Assembly: GCA_021186555.1 (NCBI GenBank)
Contig: JAJKFL010000011.1
Span: forward strand, 30,801,611-30,865,610
Reading direction: 5' to 3'
Source of the DNA: Reticulitermes speratus
Taxonomy: Eukaryota; Arthropoda; Insecta; Blattodea; Rhinotermitidae
DNA: 64,000 nt
Shown here: piece by piece, positions 34,427 through 50,014 of the stretch
How the letters are laid out: every line of letters begins with the position of its first letter
Numbering within the stretch: the first letter of the stretch is position 1
Notes under the pieces: generated by a model
Told to the model about the DNA's origin: nothing
Database searches by the model: none
The model's input: the letters and a program-made list of their open reading frames with translations, nothing else
Position numbers and translations under genes: made by a program

Positions 34427-34731
34427 CAGCGGTCGCCAACCGGTGGTCCGCGAGAAAATTTTGGTGGTCCGTGGAGAAATTTGGACATTATTTGCAATTT
34501 TTGTGTTTATTATACTGTTTCATTATATTCACTATATTCATTATATATTAATATCACACTAATAATTTTGTTATAATTAAACAAGTGCATTTCATATTAA
34601 TAAAATGGAACTTTTATGATCATTATTTTATAGATGTTTGTACCTTTTTAAAAAAATTCATGTTAGTGGTCCACGGGATTCAAAATTGTGAGTTTAGTGG
34701 TCCGTGAGGTCCGAATGGTTGGCGACCGCTG
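34427..34731. mobile_element. Non-autonomous hAT element (305 bp) with perfect 8-bp TSD
   Basis: Terminal inverted repeats CAGCGGTCGCCAACC and GGTTGGCGACCGCTG, plus subterminal GGTGGTCCGCG / GTGGTCCACGG repeats. The 8-bp duplication TACTATAG lies at 34419-34426 and 34732-34739, with the central TA of Buster-type hAT targets. The interior is AT-rich and non-coding. The target overlaps the SINE B duplication next to it. Confidence 0.93.
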
Positions 34732-34739
34732 TACTATAG

Positions 34740-36230
34740 CATTAGTCATGTGTTAATAAACATAATGGTAAAGTGGGCACCAACCTTGCTTCATAGTTGG
34801 AATATCCAGTTTGAATTTTGGGCTGGAGGATTGACTGGTTTGAAGTTTTCCTTTATCCATTAAGGTAAATACCTGACAGCTCACTGCAACAGACCACATG
34901 CCCAGTATGCAATGCCTAACCTGGCACACTGATAACATTTCCCTGTCACGTTCAACGTACCAAAAGAGTGCATAAAGAACATGAACAAAGGAAGAGAATA
35001 AAAGAAACATTACAGTAAACTTGTATGATAACATGAGGATACAATGATCACTGATGCATGACAAATATGTCTAAAGAGTGAAATGTTAGTACCAGACAAT
35101 AAGGGTGGAGACTTGGCAATCTCTCTACCATAAAAGGTGAATGTGTTGCTTCTACGCTGAATATGGAGACAGCACGTTTCTATGGAATTTTGATATCTCG
35201 GGTGCGTACAGTGGTGAATGCAAAGTAACCATTTTCTGAGATCTACAACCGACAGTCTAGTAGCTTGTTACCAATGTTTTGGAGGAATTTGCTTCTACCC
35301 TGATGACGGTAACAAACTGCCAGACAACAGGGTGTCATATCCCAAAAACAGTAATTTTCAGTTTATCAAAAGTATAGATGTTTTACAGAAAAGAAAGGAA
35401 AAAAGAGTGATAAAATTAAACAAGGGTACATGATCAGCACATTAAGAGGTAAGTACACAACAGTGACAAGCTTTTTCCTTGGAAAAATAAATCTCACCAC
35501 CTTGGTAGAATCTTGTGAACGATTTGGATGTAGTACGGGAGTCAAGGGAATTCTTAGCTAAACTCAGACCTTTCGTGTTATAACCACACCAATGTGTTGC
35601 CGTACAAGAGGGGCTTAGGCCAGACATTAGGCTAGTCTCTCTGTCAAGCATGTTTCCCTCTCTCCTTATGAGAGGAGTTTAGGTTAGATGTCAGGCTAGT
35701 CTCTCTCCATTACAACATGCCCCTTCATAGCCAAAACAGGAGTGGTGCCATTATAACAGAAAAGATCCATACACTCAACCTACATACTAAATTATTTTCT
35801 GTTACATATACTGTACTCGATGAGGTAGCATGTATTTCTCATATTCATAAGATTATTTCATTATGAAATGTGGAAGTCTGTAATTCCTACAAAGAAATAA
35901 AACACTATGGCCCTAAGGTTTATAGTTTATAATTTTCTGTGTTCATAGTAAATGAATTTTATCCAACACTTCAAATAAAAGTCATCTGCATTACTCACAT
36001 CTATGTAGTATTATAAAAAGTAAACCTTCCCCATCAGTTCATGGTATTTCTGTGCCATGTCTTATAATATACCAACATTAACCATAATTATCCTCAGGGA
36101 GGTTTCTATTAAATCTACTTCATATTTAATACACAATTTCAGCTTTTTGGGTTTAGCTGAGTCATATGATGAAACTGTTCTATTGGTGTACACTACAGTT
36201 ACCATTTCACTTTATATTCACCGTGCATCT
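34740..36230. other. Intergenic, no gene seen
   Basis: Contains a hairpin-family copy at about 35160-35345 (GGAATTTGCTTCTACCCTGA..GATGACGG) and a local duplication: AGGCTAGTCTCTCT occurs at about 35629 and 35692 with similar flanks. No coding exon recognised. Confidence 0.4.
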
Positions 36231-36236
36231 TTTTAT

Positions 36237-36781
36237 AATTGAATTATTTGTACCAACAAATGCACTAAGACAGTTTTTTCACTGTTTTCTTTATTATTAT
36301 GATGCCCCAAAAGGAATTAAGCAGTTATTCTGCCATCATCAGGGGGTATTTTAAGTGAGTTTTTACATAGACCAATTCTTTGGTTACGTCATAACAGTGA
36401 GTCAGTATTTGTTACCACATCGTATAAAATTTTGTAAAATTAGTGGTATTGTTAAGCTGCTAAAAGTTATTAAATTATTAAAACTTATAAAAATTACAAT
36501 AAAATCAAGTAGTATATTATACTATCCTCTATAGTATAATTATTAATTAATGGCAGCGTGGTCCTATTTCCAGCATGTGTTCCAGTTATCTGTGTGTAAT
36601 GTTGTTGGCAGAACCTCCTTCCCTCCTGTCTGTGTGGTGAATGGTCTATGTAAAAACTCACTTAAAATACCCCCTGATGATGGCAGAATAACTGCCGAAA
36701 TGCGTATTGGGGCATCGTAATAATAAAGAAAACAGTGAAAAAAACTGTCTTAGTGCATTTGTTGGTACAAATAATTCAATT
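36237..36781. repeat. Long inverted repeat with ~140-bp arms
   Basis: Left arm 36237-36374 and right arm 36642-36781 are reverse complements apart from a small substituted patch, with about 267 bp between them. The right arm carries a complete hammerhead-like motif. In the left arm the GAAA box and helix III are replaced, so only the right copy could be active. Confidence 0.9.
36670..36712 (+). ncRNA. Candidate hammerhead ribozyme
   Basis: Helix I: CCCC (36670-36673) with GGGG (36709-36712), continued beyond an A-C mismatch by two more pairs. Core CTGATGA is 36674-36680, followed by one extra U (36681). Helix II: GGCAG (36682-36686) with CTGCC (36692-36696), loop AATAA. GAA is 36697-36699. 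Helix III: ATGC/GTAT (36700-36707) with one G-U pair. H17 is U at 36708, so the triplet is AUU. All three helices differ from those at 10.7 kb, yet pairing holds, including the same extra U. Activity is untested. Confidence 0.55.
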
Positions 36782-37084
36782 ACAGTTACCATATTCAGGT
36801 TAAAGTAAGGTGGAAGGAGGGAATGGACCAATGTATAGGTCTGGAGGTAGGGTGTAGAGTGTGGTGCACCAATACAAGACCTACGTATCAGTTCGCTTAC
36901 TCCTACCATCTCACATTCACCTTGAAGATGGCTACTGCAATGTCTGCTGAAATGCTGGAACACCTTTGTATCTTATTCAACACAGCATAATCTTGGCATA
37001 TTTTACAATGCTGTTAAGTAAAGTGCTCTTTTGGTACCTTTCACAAATGAACATCCTTTCTGCAGTTTATTTTTGACTATACAG

Positions 37085-37260
37085 TGTGGAAGGTAGATAC
37101 TTGGTGAATGACAAATTGGAAAGAATTGGGAAGGACATTGTTGTCGTGTAACAGACTCTCTGGAAGGGCCAAAGGAAACCACAAAAAACCTATTAAGGCT
37201 GGTGTTCTGACTGAGATTTGAACTGAGCAGCTCCTGAATATAAGTCTACACCATTACCAT
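37085..37260 (-). repeat. SINE-like repeat
   Basis: On the minus strand, a box B-like GTTCAAATCTCAG is followed by GGTTTCCTTTGG, CTTCCAGAGAG and TTCTTTCCAATTTGTCATTC. This order is shared with family D. Confidence 0.45.
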
Positions 37261-37843
37261 TACAATGAATTGCTGTGTAAAATCAGTACCAACCTTACGT
37301 TAGAAAGCATACAATACGAAGGATGTGGCATTAAACCTCAAAAGCAAATATCTTCATTCAGTTATTCCTATTTTTCTGTGTGCAGTAAAATCCTAACTTA
37401 ATCACATTTTTTGTACTACATTCCTTCCACTTAAATTTGTCATCAATTTAAAGATCAAATCTTATGTTAATAAAATTGTAGATGTGGCTGCATATCTCCC
37501 ATTATACCACACTATCTACACTTCTCCCACCACATTTGAAACTCTCCACATTTTCTTGTCCCAGGAATAAATGTTTGTATTGCTAAGTGACAATGTGCTA
37601 CTCAGCTAAAAGATATGATAACACACATATAACTGGTGTGCTTTCCACTGAACAATTAATAACACAGGGCAAAAGCTGGGTAACACATTTAAAAATGTAA
37701 ATATGTTACGAAAGTGTTCACAGTTTATTTTAAAATAATACAGGCTTCGTATGTAGCCTAACATCAAGTGCGCATGCATGCATGCGTGCCCTCCCTTAAT
37801 ACCCCCCAACACACACAGCTTGTTATTTGTGCATATGAAAATA

Positions 37844-38322
37844 CAGCAAAATTCCTTTAATCCATCATCTGATGATCCAAAAATCCTGTTAATCCAGCAC
37901 TTGAGGGCAGTAGTCCCAAGACCAGAAGTTTTGCTTTTTACCAGAAAAAAGCTTTATTAATGAAACAAGCAGATCTCAGAGACATGTCTACAAAGGCCTC
38001 CAAGAGTGTCTGTACACCAATCACTGTGGTATTTCCTGACCCCTTGTCTCCTACTCTATGAAGTATATATGCTATATATATATATATCAGCTATGAAGAC
38101 TGCAGAAAACACAGATGAGGACCCTGATGACCCTTAACCAGCAGATGAATGAGATATCCAAATAGAATACTCCTCTGATTAGCTGTACAGCCCAAGTACA
38201 GAAGCAGTAACAAAAAATTACCTGTAAGAACTTAGGTCAGTACAGGTAGCAACTGAAAATCCGGAATATCCGATAATCAGGCACCTGTCCTGTCCTGTGA
38301 GTGTCAGATTAATGGTTTACTG
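37844..38322. mobile_element. Possible Tigger-like MITE with TA target
   Basis: Ends CAGCAAAATTCCTTTAATCC and, reversed, CAGTAAACCATTAATCTGAC lie next to TA on both sides (37842-37843, 38323-38324). Inner repeats ATCCTGTTAATCCAGCACTTG and CGATAATCAGGCACCTG are typical of pogo/Tigger ends. A (TA)n run and possible transposase debris lie inside. Confidence 0.45.
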
Positions 38323-38381
38323 TATTATTAGGTGATCCACAAGTGTTTTAACTCAGCTAATCTAAACTCACCTAACTTAAT

Positions 38382-38657
38382 ACAGATAAAATTGTCCCTG
38401 TGCATGCCATAAAGGTTTATAGGGGGAGCAGAGGTAGAGCTCCACCTATTCTTAACCTCAGAACTAGATGGATGCAAGTGGTCAGCTTCAGGATCTGTCT
38501 GCTTTACTGCAGTACCCACTGAACTGGAGGTCATGTGGGCCACAAAGTAAATTCTGATGTTTTTAAGAAGAGAAAAAACTCTTGCCCTGTTGGGAACAGA
38601 ACCCTGAACCATCCAGCCCACAGCCCAGTTGCTATACCAACTATTCTGTCACTGCTC
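38382..38657 (-). mobile_element. SINE family B copy with imperfect TSD
   Basis: Minus-strand copy (GGGGGAGCAGAGGTAGAGCT, AACAGAACCCTGAACC). The flanks TCACCTAACTTAAT (38368-38381) and ACACCTAATCTAAT (38658-38671) match at 12 of 14. Confidence 0.75.
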
Positions 38658-39114
38658 ACACCTAATCTAATGTTCATCAAACACTGTGAAATGTAAAACA
38701 GAACTAAATTATATCAAATCATAACACACTAAACCTGAACAGTTACAAAAGCTGTTGCAACTGCTGACTTCACGTTACACTAGCACTACTGAAAACGGCA
38801 TAATGGAACCAAAGTGGGTGGCAAGACAGCAAAAGGGAGCATGTTGCTGGAGGGCTCAATTATGCCCAGGCCTGAGCATCGGGGGGGGACTTTGTTGCAC
38901 TTACAGGGATCACATATTTGACTGTAAATATGACTAGTTTTTGCATGTTACTTTCTATTTATGTTTCACATGTACGCAGTTTTAACATCAATGTCTACAT
39001 GTTTGCATAATCTGGTGATGTAATTAAATTATGTACCTAATAACATTAAACACTTCCACGCTGTCAAGTAGTTGCGACTCCCATAAAACAAAGAAGCGAA
39101 AAAGATAAACGTAA

Positions 39115-39415
39115 GAAAGATAAAGTTATCCCTGTGCTTATTTACGCACCAATCCATGAAGCTGTATAGAGGAGTGGGGTATGACCTCCATGCATTCTTT
39201 ACTTCAATGCTAGATGCAGGTGAGTGGTCAGCTTCACATCCTGGACACTTTACCCCTGGGGAAAGAGCTCCCAGTACCCACTGGATAGGAGGTTAGGTCG
39301 GCTCCAGAGCTGGTCTGGATGCTGTGGACAAGAGAAATATAAAAGTGTTTGTCCCTAACATGAATCAAGCCACAACTGGGCAATCATCAAGCATGGAGTC
39401 AAGTCACTAAACTCA
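39115..39415 (-). mobile_element. SINE family B copy
   Basis: Minus-strand copy: TGAAGCTGTATAGAGGAGTG, ATGCTAGATGCAGG, TACCCCTGGGGAAAGAGCTC, GGTTAGGTCGGCTCC. The tRNA-like end is eroded and the TSD was not resolved. Confidence 0.7.
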
Positions 39416-39700
39416 CTGAATAAATATGAAAAGTACTGCTAACATGTGTGTCAATGCTTCTAGTAGGTGTAGGGCTGGTATTGGGTGGGCTGAAGAGGTG
39501 TGATGTAAAATTGTGTTAAGAAGAGGTGGAAGATCTTAAGCTGCAACCTGGGCCCTTAGAAATGCTGATACACTAGTGGGTGGAGAGGCAACATGTGAAG
39601 CACGAGGAAATCATCGGAAATCAGTGCATACAGCAGTAACCACATCCACGAGGTAATTCTTTTGTTTTCCAGCAAAACCTTAAACTAGAGTTTCACATCA

Positions 39701-42097
39701 CTAACCATCAGATACATTGTCAGAATCTGTCACACTATTCTCAGTACTGTCACTAGCAATTCTGATTTGTTTTTCTACAAGTCTTGACACCTCATGTGTC
39801 ACATTCTTTGATGCAGTTGCTTCCATTAATGTTTGAAAATCTCTGACATCATCATCTAGTACATCAGGCATCCATGATGGTCCGGCTACAGGTTCTGGTT
39901 CAAAATGCCTAATGGACTCTTCTTTCTCCTTAGTACTAGGCAGTGGAGGAGATTCTTCTACTTCCATTGTAAGGTTATCTGAAGAACTGACATGAACATT
40001 ATTGGGCCCAATCTCCTGACTTTTATCTGCTGAATTCTCACCAGTATCAACATCTGGATCCAAACCAGAATCATCTTGAACTGAATCTTTCCTCTTTAAA
40101 AATACTCTAGACATATGTAATGCTTTGCGAGTCTTGCAAACGTAACGGAGTTGTTGTTGTGGGATGGTTGTGAAGACAGGGTCACTTCCAGCGGGTGATG
40201 GATCCTCTTCAAAGAAAAGAGCCGTTCCCACAATGTCATGGTATTCCCCTGCAAATGTCTGAAAAAAAAAAAAAACGCACACAAACGAAATACTGACATA
40301 TACGTATGACACCAACTGAAAGTAACATTATGCCAAGAAGCTGCAATGCATCACTACCCATCTTGTCACTGTAATGTCCCACGTTATGCTCAAAATTAAA
40401 ACATGTTGATCTAACTAACTAACGAACCCCACGGAGCAGAGTCCTTCTTGAGAAGCTAATAGGTCCTTGGCTAGTCACAACATTTTATGAAACCGGAAGG
40501 TTCATTACCGTATTCACAAGAGCCCGCCACCCATTCTTATCCTGAGCCAGATCAATCCAGTCCATGCCCCCCATCCCACTTCTTGAATATCTGTTTTAAT
40601 ATTATCTTCCCACCTATGCGTAGGTCTTCCAAGTGGTTTTTTTCCCTTAGGGTTTCCCCACCAAAATCCTGTCTGTACCTCTCCTGTCCTCCATAAGTGC
40701 TACATGCCCCGCGCATATCATTCTACTTGATTTGACCAAATATGTTAACACGTGTTCAAAATATTGAAATTGTTTAAAATTGAGTTTTCACCACTGTATT
40801 CCATGTCCAAGTTAAAATCAGTTTCAGAACATCTTCTGGGATGTGATGCTATGAAGTTTGGTAGATATGAATAAATAGTTCGCAGCAACCTGTTGCCCCA
40901 TCATCAGGGAAGAAAAGTGCGAAACAGAGACAAACATATACTGTTCTATCCTTAAGATGGAATCAGCAGGTTCCTCTCGAAAATGGTACCTACATACCAA
41001 GCTGCACAATGTCACACACCCAGAAGACAGTAATCGTCACAGTTACTGCCATGAAAACCTCAAACCATGCATAATAAAATCAGTGTAACTGTCAAACATG
41101 ACTGAAATAACATATGTTGTTAAGTCTCCTTTATTACAGAGTCACAAATAACTCAGGATTTCAGAACAGATGACACCATACAAAGTTGCACGGGCTTGGG
41201 TTTAACCCTGGGCCAGTCCATGTGGGATTTGAGGAGAAAAAAGGGGGAATGAAACAGGTTCCCCCTCCCAACCAGTGTTTTGTTTTACTTTGCCAGTATC
41301 ATTCCACCAATGATCCATACTCATTCATTCAACTATCACTGATACAACATAAACTTAGTGATAGAAATATTTAAAGAACATACTTAAGAAATGTGACAAA
41401 ACATGACTTTATGCCAGCCTGGGTGAAGGATAGGCATATGTCAAATAAATTTTGTATGGTGGCACCTAATATTTGCTGGTTCTGAGCATGCATATACTGT
41501 TTTCCCACACAGACCAAGTACAAGCACATCATGATATTTTGATTGAATTAATGTGACACTACTAGAAAATCCGAATTTCACAAGTAGGTAAAAGCAGGTG
41601 AGAAAATTATTAAATTTGGACTTCCTACATAATTCTTTTTTTGAAACTTCATCATACAAGTAAACAGTAAATGTGCAATATCAAATGCACTAGTAAATGC
41701 TCCGATACAAACATCATTTCATATATCCATAGTTACATACAGCCATACTAAAAAACACTGCACAGCTGTGCTAACCTGACTTAACAAAACCAAACCAGGA
41801 AACAACACTCACGACATCATAAACTATACCGCTATGTGGCATGATGAGATCCACCCACCATATTCCGCATTTTAACATTAATTAGACATCCCATTGATGA
41901 GCCAGACTTGAATCGTCTTACAGCTACCAAAACGTTCGCCTTATACATACCTGATTTCCTATCTGCATAACCGGTCTCTTTCCTTCAACACCAATCACCT
42001 TAAAGAAGACTGGAGATCTGTCAAGAACGTCCTTCTCTAAAACTCCATCAAATTCCACATGGACCAAGAATTCTTCCTCTTCTTCACTACTTGACAT
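39701..42097 (-). CDS. GTF3C6: General transcription factor 3C polypeptide 6-like (TFIIIC subunit), 2 exons
   Basis: TFIIIC binds the A and B boxes of tRNA genes in the nucleus and recruits TFIIIB and RNA polymerase III; this is its smallest subunit. Exons 42097-41951 and 40258-39701 (phase 0, GT..AG), 234 aa; human GTF3C6 is 213 aa. The TFIIIC subunit-6 domain spans about residues 9-115: FLVHVEFDGVLEKDVL, FKVIGVEGKRPVMQIGNQ, TFAGEYHDIVGTALFFEED and LRYVCKTRKALHMSRVFL, all closely like the human protein. The remainder is acidic and Ser-rich, apparently disordered, as in the orthologue. The acceptor follows a 13-T tract. The start ATG begins MSSSEEEEEF and is the only one before the conserved domain. 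It is divergent from ATG5. Confidence in the family is high and in one-to-one orthology good. Confidence 0.9.
40430..40740 (-). mobile_element. LINE 3'-end relic
   Basis: Starts near ACGGAGCAGAGTCCTTCTTG and runs through GGTTCATTACCGTATTCACA, CCCACCTATGCGTAGGTCTT and CTACATGCCCCGCGCATATC. These landmarks recur in the LINE tails at 6.6, 12.8 and 29.7 kb. Lies in intron 1 of the GTF3C6-like gene. Confidence 0.6.
40836..41030. repeat. Hairpin repeat, CTGAAGATGG family
   Basis: Left arm TGGGATGTGATGCTATGAAG..AACCTGTTGCCCCATCATCA; right arm CCTTAAGATGGAATCAGCAG..GCTGCACAATGTCACACACC. The arms pair imperfectly. Confidence 0.6.
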
Positions 42098-42664
42098 GAT
42101 GGGTTCTGTCGGTGTTGCAGATTACTAGTCACTAAAATAAAATGCAAAATATGAAAAACTGTTTCGAGAATTCTCACACATTCTTATCATAAGAGATAAG
42201 GTTACGTTATATATCAACACTTAATATTGATGTATGTCCTCAAGACTGTTCCGATTAAACAGCCTCCACGAATTTCTCACAAGTAACATTATAAACCGAG
42301 ATCTTCAACATCCGACAAACTTCGTTTCACGTACAAACCTGTCACTGCATCTTCTCTCGTATGTTGATCTTCAACTGAGCACATCGTTGCCAATGCTTAC
42401 ATAGTGAAAGTAAATCAAATTATATCACTGCACCTCAGATATTAATAAACAAGAAATAACACGTGACTGTATATTTCTTAATATCTGATCACAAGTTACA
42501 TACACGTGTTTAGTTCCTTCTGTGAACAATCGAAGTTTCTAATTTGCTGAATAGTTGGTCACACTGTCAGGGGCACACCATTGGTCTGCTTGAAGATCAA
42601 GCAGACGATTCTGTATTTAAGTAAATACGCAAGCATTGGAAAAGTTTTAAACATATTTACAAGA
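42098..42664. promoter_or_regulatory. Shared divergent promoter region, GTF3C6-like / ATG5
   Basis: Only 567 bp separate the two divergent start codons, and no repeat was recognised here although repeats crowd both sides. The interval must therefore hold both 5' UTRs and promoters unless upstream exons exist. No TATA box was identified. Confidence 0.55.
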
Positions 42665-46513
<3,849 letters not shown>

Positions 46514-46755
46514 ATATCATTTGTGTGTTGTGTCCTTCAAGAAATTGCCCCATACCGTTACATTAATGCTGCCAGAGCAGAAACACTGCACAGCTTTTGA
46601 CATGGCTGACAGGTTTTCATTTTCAGTTCCTCAGGGTTGAATGTATCGTCCGTATGTTCAATGGTGTAAGCTTTTGTTTTGTGTGATATTTATCTCATAG
46701 GATACAGCTAAAAAATACTACTAACTATTTTTGAACTTAAAATTAAACACTTTTC

Positions 46756-46761
46756 AATAAA
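46756..46761 (+). terminator. Likely poly(A) signal of ATG5
   Basis: AATAAA 243 bp after the ATG5 stop, in an AT-rich stretch. Confidence 0.45.
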
Positions 46762-46769
46762 TCTCCATA

Positions 46770-48560
46770 AGGGAGGACAGGAATGCCAGAAGAGTACCAG
46801 TTCCAGAAAAGGGCAGACCCTGGCAATGCTCATTTTTATATATCTTAATTAGAAGCTTGTGAGGAGAGGTTTCAACACACTTATGTTTAGATCACATTCC
46901 ACAAACTTGTGTGTGTCTGGCAGGAAGCTACTTTGCTAAAAAGTTAATTAGTTAATCTAATAATGTTGGAAGTATCCATCAACTCATTGATACCTGATTT
47001 TGAAAGCATCTAGCAACCAGCAGTGGGTCATCCTGGTGTGAACATGTTAAAATGCAGCTGCTTGTTGTATTAAGCAGCCATATTTATTGCCGAGATGTGA
47101 TACGTCGGGCAGTTAAAAACACTTTGGAATATAGTCTTCATGAATCATCTAGTGCCATGGTTAAAGAAAGAGTAGAGCTATACCTCTTCTTCCCCTCTGT
47201 GCCTTCATGGCAGGTTACAGTGCGGACTTTACCTATTACCTTCACGGATCAAAGATCTTCCTGTAGACATAATAAGAAAGTGAACTTCATATGCTGTGAT
47301 TATGGGCAGAGAAACTGTTTGACTTACATACATATACATCTTACAGTATGTGTACCCTCTTAGAATATCCAAGTATTATCCTACGACAGCACAGAAGCTT
47401 TCTTAAAACAACTGAGGTAACTGGAATAGCACAGTTTCCTTGATTCTGTGTATGGTATGTTTTTCTATCATATTTTAATATGCTAGAAAGTTTGATCCTG
47501 TAAACACATACATTCTTAATCCTTTGTGGTCCCAACCCAGATCCAGTCCACTTTGTACACATTCCATTCTGCTTATACACCAGACTCACTGTAGACAGAT
47601 TTTGGAAGTTATTTTTCAATAATTACAAATAACCCCCTCCCCCCAACACACAAAACAGCATTAGATAACTGATGTGGAGTAACACAGTGTAAAAAAGTAA
47701 GGTTACCAAGGGTTAAAATGTCAGTTTATTACAAAGGAAATAATTTTAATTTGGTTTTACAAAATTCCTTGCCATATGGTCAAATTGTTTGGAAGGCTGT
47801 AGTTTACCTGCCTCTAAGCCACTGTCAAAATGGATTGTTTAAGCACTCTAAAAGCTCTGGCTTCCTTATCTTCCCTTAAGGTTGAATTTTTGAGTTATGA
47901 AAACAGAACTGGAGAATTGGGACACTTAAAATAGAAATATACAAATTTTATATCATTAGAATTGTGATCTTTTCCATTAAATCAACATTCCTTTGTATCA
48001 TCATCAATGTACTCATTTAACACAAATAGATGGAACAGTGATCTTCTTCTTAGCATTAACCCTTTCACTGTTATAATCTGACATAACAGCTGTCTCTACT
48101 GTATCACAGTTGAAATAAACTGATCACTTATCAGTATTGCCTTGTTCACCATATATAATTACAAAGATATGAGAAAGAAGACAGATGGCCACATGAAGCA
48201 GAATCCTTTCTGCTTATAACAGTGAAGGTCCCTATACCATCCCTACAATGGGCATTAAAATAAATTCTATGCAGTGCCCAAATATTTAATTATACTAAGT
48301 GTGGACAATTACTATAGTTTTTAGGAGCATAATATAAAAGTCTAAGATCTTTCAATAAAGTTAATTTTTAAGGAAACTGTGAAACTGCTAATACAGGAGA
48401 CTGAAAATTGAAAATTAACTTTTGGTTTATGATAAAACTGTTTCTTGAACGATGAATAAGCCACTTATTCAGGGCATAGATTTATTTCCTTGAACTTAGG
48501 TATGCCATTTAAACTGATACACTGTGCAATATTTGAGGTGCTGTGGTGAGAAATAAGATA
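46770..48560. other. Intergenic, no gene seen
   Basis: AT-rich spacer downstream of ATG5. It contains a 3' fragment of SINE family B at 47148-47245 (CATCTAGTGCCATGGTTAAA..CCTTCATGGCAGG..TTTACCTATTACCTT). No exon recognised. Confidence 0.45.
47148..47245 (+). mobile_element. SINE family B 3' fragment
   Basis: Matches the last 98 bp or so of the 9102-9391 element, including AAGAGTAGAGCTATACCTC and the TTACCTT tail. Head and middle are absent. Confidence 0.8.
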
Positions 48561-48569
48561 ATGAATGAC

Positions 48570-48770
48570 CTTCCAGGATGTGACGCTATGAATCTGGTAG
48601 ACAGGTACTAACATTTCAGAGGAACCTGCTGCCCACCCTTCAAAGAACAAGATGAAAACAAATAAGTCATGCCTTCTGTACTGAAGATGGAGGCAATGGA
48701 TTCCTCTTGAAAAACTGTAACCTACCTACCAAAATACATAGCGTCACACCCAAGAAGGCCATAATCTTGA
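48570..48770. repeat. Hairpin repeat, CTGAAGATGG family
   Basis: Left TCCAGGATGTGACGCTATGA..AGAGGAACCTGCTGCCCACC; right TACTGAAGATGGAGGCAATG..CATAGCGTCACACCCAAGAA. Arms clearly complementary at the ends. Confidence 0.65.
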
Positions 48771-48944
48771 TATACTGTAAATCTATAAGTGCATTACCAG
48801 TAAAAGAAAGAAACATAGCCCAGACATAAAAAAGTGGTAGTTAAATAACACTTATCAAGGTACCATTGACTATCCTAAATGGTAGCTTTATATGTAACAA
48901 TTTAGTTTTGTACGCTATGTTAAAATAACCTGTCAAATCACAAC

Positions 48945-49545
48945 TAAAATTTAGTGTCAGTGCTTATTATTCATTACAACATGTTTCAGCCGACTTGGCC
49001 ATCTTCAGCTAAATACAAAAATATACAAAATATCTGGGAGGTTAATTGCAACATTAAGTTTTACAAAAAAGAAATGAGATCTCAATTTTATGTAAAGGGT
49101 AATAATTCTAAATGTAAAATTATATACAATAATTAAATACACAATATAAAATAACCTTAAATTAGGTAAAAGCTAGATCTTTCAAGGCAATTGTTGCATT
49201 CCTTTAGGATAACTAAAATATATACTTCAAATTTTATATCAAAAACATGAATCCTTATGAATTATTATTACCCTCTATGTCAAAATGAGGTATCATTTTT
49301 TTTAATGAAACTTAATGTTGCAATTAACCTCCCAAGTATTTGGTATATTTTGTGTTTACCTTAAGATGGCCAAGTTATATTTATATTTATATTTACATTC
49401 CTATTTCTTAGCTCCATCTTCCACCATACACGGATTGAATATGAAATTGGTCATAATTCAGATACGGATACAAATAGGATCTATGTCCAATAGTAACATG
49501 GCCAAAACATGTTGTAATGAATAATAAGTGCTGACAAATTTTGGT
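48945..49545. repeat. Inverted repeat, right arm interrupted
   Basis: Left arm about 48953-49065; right arm about 49308-49370 and 49490-49545, split by about 120 bp. Minus-strand left arm reads CTGAAGATGGCCAAGTCGGC then TGAAACATGTT, that is core box, helix GGCC/GGCT, GAAAC, ACATGT and a GUU triplet. Helix I does not pair well, so it looks like a decayed ribozyme-type element. Confidence 0.65.
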
Positions 49546-50014
49546 TGTGATTTTATGGTTTATTGTAACATAGCTTACATATTATCACAACGGGATGTAT
49601 AGAATAAAGGTTAATTTATTATTGTCCTGACATTCTCAGTTTTAACCAAAGTTGTGATGGTTGTGATGAGGTCTGGTATTTGTAACCATTTCTGTGCCGA
49701 TTTGATCCCATGTGGAGGATTAATTTAGAAAAAAAAGGAGTGTCAAATGACATGAATATGTAGATAAAAACCTCAATTAATGTAATCCAACTAACCAGTC
49801 GAAGGATTTATATGTATGTTTGTAGGGCAGAAGTTGTTAAAGAAATAATGTAAAGAAAAGACGAATATTTATAAGTATGAAAGAACTAATCTAACACACA
49901 GCTAGGATGTGTTGTGAACATCACATAATTAACTATGCCTTGAAGATTTGAAGGCAGTTGCTGGTAAAGTGTGAACTTGTCAGAGACATGTTACTATGAA
50001 AGACACTGTGTGTT

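Noticed and set aside
36237-36345. Active ribozyme in the left arm of the 36-kb inverted repeat
   Set aside because: The GAAA box and helix III are replaced by unrelated bases, although the CTGATGA box and helix II remain.
48980-49020. Fourth full hammerhead ribozyme (minus strand)
   Set aside because: Core boxes, helix II, ACATGT and a GUU triplet are present, but no convincing helix I; kept only as a decayed family member.
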